NCBI RefSeq assembly: GCF_003945595.2
Contig: NW_024104520.1
Coordinates: 405,501 to 469,500, forward strand
Reading direction: 5' to 3'
Source: Pipra filicauda
Taxonomy: Eukaryota > Chordata > Aves > Passeriformes > Pipridae
DNA length: 64,000 nucleotides
Shown: one piece after another, positions 12,966 through 23,637 of the stretch
Layout: the number at the start of each line of letters is the position of its first letter
Position numbering within the stretch: position 1 is the first letter of the stretch
Program-made: the position numbers and the translations under genes
The notes under the pieces: generated by a model
The model's database searches: none
What the model was told of the DNA's origin: nothing
What the model saw: the letters and a program-made list of their open reading frames with translations, nothing else

Positions 12966-13296
12966 GAACTTCAGGGGTTTGTAGGTGTTGTTTTGTTGGG
13001 GTTTTTTTGAACTTCTGCTCTAAGCAGTGAATTATTGTGTTTTCATTCTTTGCATATTTCTTGATTTAGTTCTAATAGAATATAAATATGTGTACAAGTT
13101 ATTTATTTTTCTAAATGGTAACAGCCCTGATGTGTTTGAAGCACAGTGTGTGTTTACAGAAGAAACAGTCAGTCTTTTGATATGTTAAGTTTTAAAACAG
13201 ATATTAAAGGAAAAAACCAGCTAAACCTTGAATGGAAAATGGAACAAAATGCAGCATAAATTAATCTGTTGGTAGACTATGCCAGAGTAAATTACT

Positions 13297-13317
13297 CTTT
13301 CTTTTCTTTTCTTTTCC
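13297..13317. repeat. (CTTTT)n simple repeat
   Basis: A short pyrimidine microsatellite with a 5-bp period, about four copies. Confidence 0.8.
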
Positions 13318-16300
13318 CTACCTTAAAATATGAGTTAAGAGACATATTTTTATTTTATCTTGTCTTTAGTAAAACATTTATTATGACAGTTAGAGTTACA
13401 AAGCAGTTAAGGATTGTGCTAGAGGGGAAATAATAGAAGAGCTAAGGAGACCCCTAGGCTGGGGAAAGACTAGGGGTGGGATATTGCCACAAAAAATTTG
13501 TCAACCAGAAGTTAGAAATGCTCAAAAGATGCATTAATCTTGCTGGTATTAAACGAGATGTTGCAGACATGTAGGTATATCAAGCCATTATACCGTGTAC
13601 TGTAGAGGTCTTGTCTGGGATGAAATGAATCATTTCGATAATGAGAAATGAGAAAGATAATTTTAAATCCTATTCGGTATGAGAAGGCTCTTTGTTCTGA
13701 GCACGAGCATTGGCTTCACCCCACATAATACCCAGCATTTTGGGAGGACATGCTTTGGGATTTCATGTCTCTTGCTTTATCTGGTCTTTCCCTGTGTCTT
13801 TTCCAGCTCTGCATCAGTTTGCCTTTTTTTATCACACTTTTTATTTCTGAAGTACAGTACTCTTCCTTGTGCTCATAGCTCTGGAGAAGCTAATTAAAGC
13901 ATGACTTTGCTAACTGTCTTTGGAAGTGGCACAAAGGATTACTGGACTGGCTTGCTCAGTCTGGGAAAAAGGAAAAGTGCTATATAGTTCCTGGGCTTTT
14001 GACTGCTTGTGGCTATAGAGTTTCCCAGACTGTGGTTTCAGTTTCCTATTTGGCTGCTTGGATCTTACCAGAAGGTGAATTCCAAAAGTTGCTGCAGGGT
14101 TTTGGTTTTGCTTGCTGCAAAGACTTTGGCAAGGACTTGACTGCATACGTAATTATAATAACAGTACATTAAATACAGAAGGTTACATACTATGTTTCTA
14201 TTTATTAAATACTATCATTATCTGAATTTGTAAAGTTCATAGGTAGGTTGTGTGTAGCCTGAAACCCCCCAGGTTTGGGGCTTAGTTTGTATTTTAGAGT
14301 TGTCTGTCTTAAAAGTACCAAACAGAATCTCCCCTCCCTGATTTTTTTTTTTTTTAACGTCAGCATAACCCTACTGGGTGTAAGTGATTATGTCTTTGAA
14401 CATAGCGCTGGAGAAGGACAAGCAGTCCTAGGAGCAGTGTTAGAAGTTTCCTTCTACCAGCCTTCCCTACTCCGTGATATTTAAGTTAGGGGCTGCCTAT
14501 TCTGTCTCCATCCTATGAAAATGTGTCTGTTCTTGTTCTTTGCAGACCTGCAGAGCAAATCAAGGCGTCTCTGTAAGGTTGACAGGGAAGAACTTCGTGC
14601 AAGGATGAGGGTTGGTCTCCCTGTTTTTAAAATCTTCATGACAGTAATTTGAGATATTATGTAGAGAGTCATTGGTGAACCTTGTATTCAGGTGGTAAAC
14701 TCTGTCCTGTGTAAGACTCAAAGAACAGTGTAGAAAATAAGTTTTTCCTCTCTAATGTCAGGCATTTGCCACCCTTGTTTCTGATGTATGGTATGTTAAT
14801 TCTAAGTAACCTGTTGGAATTGGGGTGCGTAAGATAAGATGAACTGTGAGGAAAAGTGCTAACTTTGGGTCACCCGTGGTCAAGGCTTAAATATGGCATT
14901 GTGCATGTTTAATTCTGAAGATGTTGTTTCTAACATTCTTAAAAAACCTTTGGATCTGAATGGTATAGTTATAAGTTACGATAGGGATTTTGATGTTCTG
15001 GGAAAACATTTTTGCCTGCCAGGAAAATATTTTGTCCATTTTCCTTAGCAATATCTGATTCCTTTTGCTCTGCTTTTGTATTTTAGGCAGTACTTTAACA
15101 TCTGCAGAACTTTAGTTTTGGCCTACTGGTGCTAATGGAATAGGTGGGCTAAAGTACTTCCCTCTGATATAAGTGGGTCCTGAACCATGTTTGAAAGGCA
15201 TGTCACTTTGTTCATTCGAATTAATGCCTTCTCCCTCCCCAAATACTACAGTATCCTGACATTGGGTCATTTGCATCCTGAAGAGCACAAGCCAGAGACA
15301 ACTTCTCTTTTGCTTGCAGTATCTGGCTCTGAATTGGTTTGGCTTTGGGCTGACAGTGTCTAAGGAGCAGCCAAGTTGGAGTGTGTTTTTGATGCTCTTT
15401 CCTTGGAGGACAGTGTGACCTTTGTAGTATCAGGATATTGTTTTTCAGAGATATTCTTTTAGCCCTAATGGTTCAGCTGGTACTTTTTAAAAAATGATAT
15501 ATATCCAAAACCCAAGAGAAACTATTTATCCGATGAGGGGGAACTGGACTTTGAATTAGACTGGTGAAATATTGAAATCGAGATATTCTTTAGTTGAAAA
15601 CATTCTCTTAATTCTTGCTATGAAGCATAATTCTTGTTATACAGCAGCTGCAAAAGACAAAGTAAAATTGACCAAAGTTAAAGATTTATTACCTTTGCCT
15701 TTTTTTTTCCTTCCTGAAACAGGCTGCATATATTGTGAAGTAGGGTAGCTGTGTTTGGACTCAAAAGTGATCACCAATCGCTTAACTGACTGTGGTGGAT
15801 TTGATATGGAGCAGCGTTCAGAAAATGCATGGCTTTGTGTTGAAGGCAGGAGCACAGCAACAGACAATGACTAATGGGTTTTGTACATGATGAAATGAGA
15901 GTAGTCAAGGAAGCTGTGGCACAGAGCAGAGGATCTGTAAGCACATGTGCTGTTTGGTATTTCACTCTGCCCTGGTGGGTTGGACCATAAACATCTCTCC
16001 TCATTCTCCCTTTTTGTGTTTTGCTCCCTGACAAGGCAGTTGTAAACTTGCAGTGTTATTTGAGGATTTTCTGTCCAGACCTACCTTTTAAGTGCAATTA
16101 GGGCAGACCACCTCCCTCCCCAGTGGATAACCTGTAGTAGCATTGTTGGTGTACCTGTGTGACCAGAGATATAGAGAAAGATTAACAAACACTTTCCTGC
16201 TGTACAAATTTTTCCCCCAAGTTGAAAGTTCTGTGTGGCTGATAAGTTCTGATTTCCCCCTTACACCAAGCAAATAATTAAAGGCTGCTGTTAAATTCTC

Positions 16301-18214
16301 TTCATTCTCTATTAAGACCCCCCGGTCATATTAAACTGTCTAACTCAAGTGCTGTTTTTAGTATTGTTAGGAGAAAGCATTACATTTAGAAAAAACACTT
16401 TATTTTGGAACAATTTAAAATTATATGGAAAAATAGTATTTAATGACCAATAAGATGGTTTGTGTTGCAGTACATCAGAACAAAGGAGTTATGAGTGTTG
16501 TATATCTGTGAAGATTCGTGCCTTCAGTTCGTGCATAACCACATTGTGCTTAATTATGGAGGGATCTGTCTACGTTAGCAGTGCTGGGGAATTTAGGAGG
16601 TGCTAACGTCTAGTTTATGTAAGGATTCCTGCATATATTAAATATTTTTTAACTGTGCTAATGTGTTTTGGGGGAAAAAGTGGAGAGATGTGGCTAGAGT
16701 AATGTTGTGCAGTTGATAATAAAATAGATATGCATCTGTCTTTGTTACAGAGTCATAGATTTGAGATGTAGATGTCTTTAAGGCATTACTTTCCATAGCC
16801 TGTGGGGAAATTTCTCCACCTGGATTAGCACTGGTGTTAGGAGTGCCAGCTGCAAGCTAGTGTTTGGTCGTGAAACTATCATGGTAGGTATACCTGTAGG
16901 GATCCTGTGACATCCAGGAATCTGCACAAGGGAGATTCCTCTGGCTGGTTGTTCTTGCAGCTCAGCTCTTCTTTTATTATAGATTATTAAGAGAAGAAAA
17001 GGCTTCGAGTCAGTGCCAGTCTGTTTCTCCTTGGAATACTAGTCAACAGATTGTTTAAGAACTTAAAAATAGCAAGAATTAGCAGCCTGGCAGCCTAAGC
17101 TGTCACAGCCTTTGAATAGCATGTGCTTGGGAGCATTTGTCTTTTGCCTCGTCAGGACAGCCATGTTTTACGATGGGCATTATGCTCCTTGCAGGGTTTG
17201 TGACTCCCGTTGCTGCGGTGTTTTGTTTTTCCAGAGTGCCTTTAGCTGAATTTCAACACCTTTTATCAATCTGACCTTACCATTGCATGGAAACCAGAAA
17301 GGCTTGCATAGAAAGTCTGTGTCTAGACCCTGACTGATGCTACTTATATGTTTCATCATCCATTTCTCCCAGCCCGGATCTCTTCAACCATGGTGGGGAA
17401 AGCCCACCATCTCAATGGCAACAACACAAGAGGCTGCACTGTAATGGCGAAGTTTTCCCTGGTGCTGAGTGGGGGTTCTTTAAGTTGGAATGAGGAGACT
17501 TTCTTTAAAATTTAAGTTTCTGGGTGTTCTTGAATAAAAAGAGACTTTGCTGAAGTTACCTGATAGCATGAAATATGTGCAGTTAGAAGTTTGGTCAAAG
17601 TTGTCATTTATGTCAGTACATTTAAATGAAACCCACGAAGTGTTCATAACTAAGAATTGCTTTTCATGAACTTCCTGTTCAGCTCTTTAAAAGCATTCAT
17701 ATTGAGGTATTCTGTTCCAACTCCTTCTTTAATGTAAAGGTTCTTTTTTATTATTTTTTTATACTGTGGGGTCTTTTTGTACCTTGAAAACTGCACTCTT
17801 AATTTTGTATGAACTTAGAGTAAGACAGGTCAAAACACAAGGCTAAAAATTTCCATTCAAGTTTATTTATTTTCTATTCCATTTCTTTCCAGACTCCCTG
17901 GGCTTCTGCAGATTTAAGGCAGAGAAGCTTGGGGAGGTTATAAAGTGAAGGTTTTGGGATTAACTGTAAGTACAGCCATCCCATCTGCAAGGATACAAGA
18001 AAGGTGCTGCTGTTAGCTCTTCCAAGAGCTCGTTGTTGAATCCAAAAGAAATCTGACTTGAAAACCTTCACAGACCCCATTCAGACTAAATGTAGTGTGT
18101 AGTTGTAGATTCATGCTCTTTTTCAAGAGTTTCAAGCCCATGTCACTGAAGAAAAACGAAAAGAATATGTGCAGAAGTCAAAGGAGGAATAATATGCATC
18201 TCACTGGAGTCAGC

Positions 18215-18238
18215 TGCACTGTAACTTGCACTGTAACT
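18215..18238. repeat. Tandem duplication, 12 bp x 2
   Basis: The unit TGCACTGTAACT is repeated exactly head to tail (18215-18226 and 18227-18238). It is a slippage-type microduplication in otherwise unique DNA. Confidence 0.85.
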
Positions 18239-20154
18239 CTTACCATTATAAAAACAGTGTGTGGCATCCTTGGTTGTAAAAACTAGTTGTGGAAGGAGGA
18301 CTGTGTTCTGCTTGGTGTTTCTAACTGAGGATGTGCATTCTGTGCATGTTGTATGGTTCAAAGAGCTATTCGGGAAAGATGTTGCTCATGTGACTTCGAT
18401 GTTGTGCAGTGTTGGGGCACTTGCAGTTTATCCATCTCTGACGTGAGGATGGTAATAGGCTTCTTTACTCAAGTAGAAGTTGTATAAATTAATATTGACT
18501 GTTAAAATGAAAGATACACCGTGGTTGGTGGAGGAATAACAATGAGATGAAAAAAGTACTATCAGACACTTTTAACAGCTGTGGTTTCTGTGATAAAGAC
18601 ACTTGAATCACTTCACATGAAACAAACTGCAGTTTAGAAATTCTTTAAAATATTTAAGCCTGTTTCAAATATATATTTATATTAAAATTCTGAGAGGAAG
18701 TTTTCTTTTGTCTCCCTGATGCTTCATGAAATCCTTTGAGGGAGAAGGGAGGGAGTGATTAGAAACATTTCTGATGTTAAATGGCTTCTGAATAGCTAAG
18801 CTTATCAAACCCTAAATTTGGGGTTTCGAAGTTAGCATTCACAGGGTGGGAGGAACTTTATTGAAGAGCAGCTGATTCCAGAGGGCCAGAGGTCAGCTGC
18901 CCTGGAGTTCCCTTTGTGGTTTGACATCACTCCCTGTCCCCATTCCCCTGCTGGAGAAGGGTCTGGTGGGATGCTGCCACCCTAGCTGTGGGCTGACGGC
19001 TAACTGTGAAGCTGAACAAATTCCAGTGCTAGCCAAGCTTGTAATCAATTAGGCACAAGGGGAGAAGGACAAGAAGAAAACCAAAAAGTGATACCAGGGT
19101 GTGAAACATCAGCCGGGCTTCGTTAAGAGGCAGCTACTCGGCAACTTCATCTGTGTGTGAGCAAGGTGGGCCAAGGCTTCCATCATATCTGCTACGAAGG
19201 CTAACTGGGTTGTATCCCTACATCTAATCACTCTTTGCACATTCGAGGATGTCCTCTGTTTCCAAAATAACTGCTTCTGTATTTCTGCTCTATCCAGTGC
19301 AGATGTTTACCTCCTCCTTGCCCCCCAAGAGCCTCTGGTCTAACCATTCAGTCTAAACCTGATTTATTCAGGTCCTTTAACTTTGTACTTACATGGTATC
19401 AATACTTTTACACAGCTTTATGAGGAGTTGTGAACTCCTGTCACAGTTTGTACTCAGCACACTTCTTCTTTTTTTTTTTTTTAAAGGTAAATGTGAAGAA
19501 CATGAATTAGGGTTCAGAAACTCTCCTCCAGCCCCTGCTGTGCTCAATGTGAGAGGGAAAACGAAAATCTGGAGGGAGTATCTGTTGTTATGGCAGCAGA
19601 AATAATTTCTGATTGAGGCTTGCTATTCAGATGTTGCTTTCATGTTTCCCATTTCAGTCTTGAAAGAAGCCTGTGTATTATATGATGAATTAAATGACTT
19701 TTTAATAAGCACATAACTAGTATCTCCCAAAACTCTGTAATTTAGGCACTTATGTGAATAATAGTACATGATATATAATAGTATCTTGCCTTCAATTTCC
19801 AAACTCTAATAAAAAGGGCAATGATGCACAAATGTGTAACTTAATTAGGTCTTTATTTTTAGTACTTTGCAGCCCTCTTTATGCAGATATCTTTATTTGT
19901 ATTTCAGTGCAATTGAATCACTGGCATAATCTTCTGAACAGTTAGCCTGCCCAATTATGATTGCAGTGAGTCTGCAGAGATTAATAAATAAAACAGCTCC
20001 TCTAGATTTTAGTTTTCTTTCCATTGAGCAAAGTGTACTGGAAAGAACAGTTGTGAAAAATAATCTGGTTTTAACTTGCTGGGTCAATACACATTTTATA
20101 CCAACACGAAACGCAATCTCTGCCTCTTAACCTTTTCTGATGAAGCTCTGCCTG

Positions 20155-20209
20155 CACAACATGGCTTGTGTCTGAAGGGACATGGCTTGTGTCTGCACAA
20201 CATGGCTCT
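20155..20209. repeat. Imperfect short tandem repeat, about 20 bp x 2.7
   Basis: Three units share the core ACATGGCTTGTGTCTG. Units begin at 20155, 20175 and 20196, and the third breaks off after ATGGCTCT. The middle unit has AAGGG where the others have CACA, so the repeats have diverged slightly or arose in two steps. Confidence 0.75.
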
Positions 20210-21604
20210 TAGCATGTGCAGAAGAAGCGGCCTCATGGCTGGGCATTTCCTCTGGGAGGTTGAGCTCTGAGCATCTTTGTGCAAGGGAGTTAGTGGTTCC
20301 AGTTCCCTCGACTTTACGTGCAGAGTTGCTATGTAAGGGGGACTTTCATCCCAGTATAATGCAGAGAGCAGACTATTTCTGGAGAGGTCTAACAAGGCAC
20401 CTCAGCGGAGTATATTTGGCCTGGGGTCCATGAGCACCTCGGGTCCTTGCAGCGATTTCAGGGATTGCAGGGAGTGCAGGGATTTCAGGCAGGTAAAATG
20501 TTCTCATTTTAAGTGCTTTTTCCCCCCCATTTTTCTTCCCCTTTTTTTTTCCTTCCACCTTCCCTCCTTCTGGTGTGCTGTCCACAGTGAAATGTTGTAT
20601 GCAGTGATGTACAATTTGCCACAGAAGTCAGGTATGTGTTTTCCCATTGGTGTCCCACTCAGGTTTGCATCACTCTTCTTCTTGCAGAAACATTCTTTCA
20701 TTATACCTGAAGCATAGATTTTGTGCTCAGACTTGCATCACACTTCCTTAGCTTTCTTTTGCAAGTGTTTGTTCTTTTTGCTGTGTAAAAGTTCAGACGC
20801 CTGAACGACATCCTGAAAATACTGAAAGGCCTTTGACTGTTCTGGAAGAATTGAAATTGAATTGAAAGGGTTAATTATTTTCATCAGGAGACCACTAATC
20901 ATAGACTTACGTGAGGAGCACCTCCACTGTATGTTTGAGTACAGATAGCTGTTGTTGGGAACTCTTTATACATGCACTGTTCCCTTTAAGTATTTATTTT
21001 ACTTTGATCTATAATGTGGTCACCTTATACCTGTAAAATTCATAGATCTGGACAAGCCATCTTTTTCTGCAAGCTGTTAAATGAAGTGATTTGTCTCCCG
21101 GAGAGTAAAATCTACCACAACCCAAAGGTGAACATAGAGCGGAGCAGGAAATGCTGAAATGTGCTTTCTATGGCTGGAGTTGATGAGTTTGTAGGGGAAA
21201 CAGTGGAGGACTTATAGTTGCATCTTCACTGATGGCAGCAGTCATGTCTACCAGCTTGTTTAGTGTTGGTAGTTCACTGGTCTGTGGGAACAGGAAAGGA
21301 AAGAAATTACAAGCTACCTGTCTGTAAGTATTTTACAGTGATTGTGTGTATGCAGCTCCATCATTGGCATGGCACTCCTGTAGCTCCCTTGCTGAAGTAA
21401 TTATTGATAATTACTGATATTCCATCCCTCGCGGGGATTTATCAAAACACAGTGTGGTGAATAGCTGGACGATAACTGTTGAGCCCAAGTATGGAGAGGC
21501 TTTCATTACGTATGAGGATTTAGTCTCATGATATTGATACCAGGAGAGTGAGAGAACCTGGTCCTCATCTTCCATTTGAGTGGATATGATGTCTGTACCT
21601 TCAG

Positions 21605-22192
21605 TTGTCAACTCTCTTATATAGCTCCGAATCATGGGTCATCTACCGCCACCACCTGCGTCTCTTAGAACGGTTCCATCAACGCTGCCTCCGCACAATC
21701 CTAAACATCCACTGGTCAGACTATGTGACCAACACATCTGTTCTAGAGCAAGCAGCTATCACAAGTATTGAGGCCATGTTGCTGAGAACACAGCTGCAAT
21801 GGGCAGGGCACGTCTCCAGGATGAAGGATCACTGCCTCCCTAAGATCTTGCTTTATGGTGAACTTGCCACTGGCTACCGCATGAGAGGAGCCCCGAAGAA
21901 AAGATACAAGGACTCCCTGAAACAACATCTCAGCCTTGGCCATATTGATCACCATAACTGGTCTACTCTGGCCTCCAGTCGGGAGGCCTGGAGACACACC
22001 ATCTATAATGCAGCTGTCTCCTTTGAGAACACACACAGGATCACTCTCGAGGAGAAAAGGCAACGCAGAAAGAACCGTGTATTGCAGAATACACCACCTA
22101 AGGAGTCTTTCTGCTGTGCCTTTTGCAATCGGATATTGCAATTATGTATTGGCCTCATAAGCCACCAGCGTGCCTGTAGCAAATGTGGATAG
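21605..22192 (+). pseudogene. LINE ORF2 C-terminal remnant, 195 uninterrupted codons
   Basis: The open frame has no ATG start. It begins where the element is truncated, just after an in-frame stop at 21587-21589. Visible blocks, in order, are TLLYSSESWVIYRHH near the N-terminus, LERFHQRCLRTIL (about residues 21-33), EAMLLRTQLQWAGHVSRM (about 56-73), and a GxPKKRYKDSLK basic block (about 95-106). It ends with a finger-like CAFCN...HQRAC segment (about 170-191). This arrangement is the conserved tail of many animal LINE ORF2 proteins ('TLLYGSETW ... LRWAGHVxRM'), where a finger at the end is thought to help bind nucleic acid. The catalytic reverse-transcriptase and endonuclease domains are absent, so it cannot retrotranspose. 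The absence of stops over 195 codons suggests either recent insertion or chance survival. Confidence 0.75.
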
Positions 22193-22205
22193 AGCCTTCC
22201 CAAAT

Positions 22206-22241
22206 CTTCGTTCGCGAAGCCTAGCCATGCATGCATGCATG
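22206..22241 (+). repeat. 3'-terminal hairpin and (CATG)4 tail of the LINE fragment
   Basis: A perfect 5-bp stem with a TTCG tetraloop (22206-22219) is followed 6 nt later by four CATG units (22226-22241). In several LINE families a 3' stem-loop plus a short repeat is what the reverse transcriptase recognises, and I infer the same role here. The position just behind the ORF stop supports this. Confidence 0.55.
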
Positions 22242-22394
22242 TACAATCTAAATCTACCCTCTTTCAGTTTAAAAGCCAGTCCAGTTTCAGCAGGTACTAC
22301 TGCTCCTCTGCAGAGCTCCTTTTGTCTGGTACCAGAAGCATACCTGCAGTGGAGTGAGCTTCATCTGTGCCAGATAGATGGTGTGCTGTATGCT
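22242..22394. other. Spacer, nothing recognised
   Basis: Short unique sequence between the LINE fragment and a possible ancient LINE tail. Confidence 0.4.
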
Positions 22395-22520
22395 GTTTGA
22401 AACTGGGCAAAATGTCAGGGTGGATCAGGCCCTTTGTCCCTCTGATTTCAATACCTTGTCAATGTCAGTGCTGTATGTTTCCAGAGGAACAAATCTTAGT
22501 AATAATCCTAGTATAGATGG
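22395..22520 (+). repeat. Probable ancient CR1/L3-type LINE 3' tail
   Basis: The stretch around 22420-22495 contains GGATCAGGCCCTTTGTCCCT, then a TGTCAATGTCAG segment and TTTCCAGAGGAAC. This is the order seen in the old amniote LINE tail 'GATCAGrCC...GTCC ... GACAGTGGCCAG ... TTCAGAGGAA'. Similarity is patchy, and both ends are uncertain. Confidence 0.4.
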
Positions 22521-23491
22521 AACAACTGTCCTGATCGTGGTACTGATATAAAACATTACATACTTGATTTCCATGACTTCCTGCAGGAATTAATTTTTGT
22601 ATTTATACACGTACACAGCCTTTTGTACATTCAAGCAGAAACTGTCAGGCTTCCTTTTCCAGATTATTTTCTGTCTTATCATACTTGGGTGCATTTCAGC
22701 AGATTTGGATTGTTCAGGAGAACAATCTATTTCGAGGGTTTTTCAGTTCCCAGAGCCAGACTTGTTACCTCTTTCAGAAAGAGGTTACCTTGTCTGGTTT
22801 AGCAGCACTTTTTGGGGTGACTAGCACAGCATGTTATTGTGGAGAAGTCTGCACTGTTGTCCTCTAGAAGACATTAATTGGGTTAACGTTATTCTTCATC
22901 TCAGTTCTGTTCATGCAAAGCTGTGGAATTTGAGGTTCTGTTCTTCTGCTTCTTAAACCATGACTATATCTTGAACCTATTGTTGAGCTGTTTTAAGTCC
23001 CTTTCTAGAGCTTATAATTAATGGTTTAATTAAAAATCCTATGGTATTTTATAGGTAGTGTAAAAGCTTGCATTTAGTTCACATTTGTTAATACTGAAAT
23101 CCATTGGTGTTTTATTTGTTGTCCATTCATGTCAGTTATTTCTCTGCAGACTCCTCATAGTCCTGTCAGATCTTGCTTTACATCAGAAATTGTCATCTAC
23201 TCATGTTCCTACATTTCATCTCTCCCTACTGCAGCCTTCCTTTCAACTGGTTGCATTATGAGGTACTTTAAAAGACAAGGGCACTGGAGATAGGATTGCA
23301 CTCATCTTTGTTGTTATGCAAACTGAGCTCCTGTTCTTACCCTTACTGTTGGTCTCCCAACCAAGGTTTGTGCATCCCACCACCTGCCCATCACCTGCTT
23401 TTTTTGGCAAACCTGTGCTGCCTGGGGAGGTGCATGTGGTAGTCCTTGTTTCCCTCCTTGGTTCAGTGGGCGATGCAAAGCACGCTTCATT
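22521..23491. other. Unique DNA, no gene seen
   Basis: Some phrases between 22940 and 23170 are faintly like old LINE sequence, but not enough to call. No coding signal. Confidence 0.45.
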
Positions 23492-23570
23492 TCAGAATCA
23501 CAGAATATTCTGAGTTGGAAGGGACCCACAAGGATCATCGAGTCCAACTTTTGACTGAATGGGTGGCGTG

Positions 23571-23581
23571 GGGATTGAACT
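23571..23581 (-). promoter_or_regulatory. Pol III B box of the SINE
   Basis: The sense sequence AGTTCAATCCC corresponds to the B box GGTTCGANTCC class, with G-to-A changes at the first position and at the usual CG dinucleotide. Spacing to the A box is normal for a tRNA-like promoter. Confidence 0.6.
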
Positions 23582-23614
23582 GACAGCCTTGGCGTTATTA
23601 GCACCATGCTCTAA

Positions 23615-23626
23615 CCAACTGAGACA
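23615..23626 (-). promoter_or_regulatory. Pol III A box of the SINE
   Basis: The sense sequence TGTCTCAGTTGG corresponds to the tRNA A box TRGCNNAGYNGG, with changes at the second and third positions. Activity is uncertain because of these changes. Confidence 0.6.
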
Positions 23627-23637
23627 ACCTGCTCCCC

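Larger units (their letters stand above)
12966..21604. other. Unique AT-rich DNA, no gene seen
   Basis: About 8.6 kb with no supportable coding region. Features are limited to a (CTTTT)n pyrimidine tract (13297-13317), T tracts near 14342-14355 and 19468-19482, and small tandem duplications listed separately. Open frames of 60-99 codons on both strands look like background. Confidence 0.55.
21605..22241 (+). mobile_element. Non-LTR retrotransposon 3' fragment, not CR1
   Basis: This is a 5'-truncated LINE fragment. Its coding part (21605-22192) is the C-terminal region following the reverse transcriptase of an APE-type non-LTR element. The 3' UTR is very short: a small hairpin (arms CTTCG 22206-22210 and CGAAG 22215-22219, loop TTCG) followed by a (CATG)4 tail (22226-22241). 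A short 3' UTR ending in a hairpin and a microsatellite is typical of several LINE clades. The fragment is visibly less AT-rich than its surroundings. It shares no landmark with the CR1 copies in this window. The clade is not assigned: an RTE-type element, including the AviRTE group known from some birds, is one possibility I could not test. Target-site duplications were not identified. Confidence 0.75.
23492..23637 (-). mobile_element. tRNA-Ile-derived SINE with CR1 tail (TguSINE1-like)
   Basis: Read on the minus strand, the head is a tRNA-Ile(AAT)-like sequence: TCTCAGTTGGTTAGAGC, then TGGTGCTAATAACGCCAAGG (anticodon arm with AAT), then GTCAGTTCAATCCCC. It is fused after a short linker to a CR1 3' tail running GACTCGATGATCCTTGTGGG ... 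TTCCAACTCAGAATATTCTG and ending in TGATTCTG. The tRNA part keeps recognisable RNA polymerase III A and B boxes. This head and tail order is that of TguSINE1, described from zebra finch and other passerines, which is mobilised by CR1 enzymes. It has no protein product. The tRNA portion lacks a proper acceptor stem, so it is not a working tRNA gene. Confidence 0.9.

Noticed and set aside
17386..17520. Kozak-like ACCATGG start with a short frame near 17389
   Set aside because: It stops after about 40 codons, and there is no CpG-rich promoter or homologous product.
23571..23626. A functional tRNA-Ile gene on the minus strand
   Set aside because: Only the internal part resembles tRNA. The acceptor stem is not paired, both control boxes carry changes, and the sequence runs straight into a CR1 tail, so it is a SINE.
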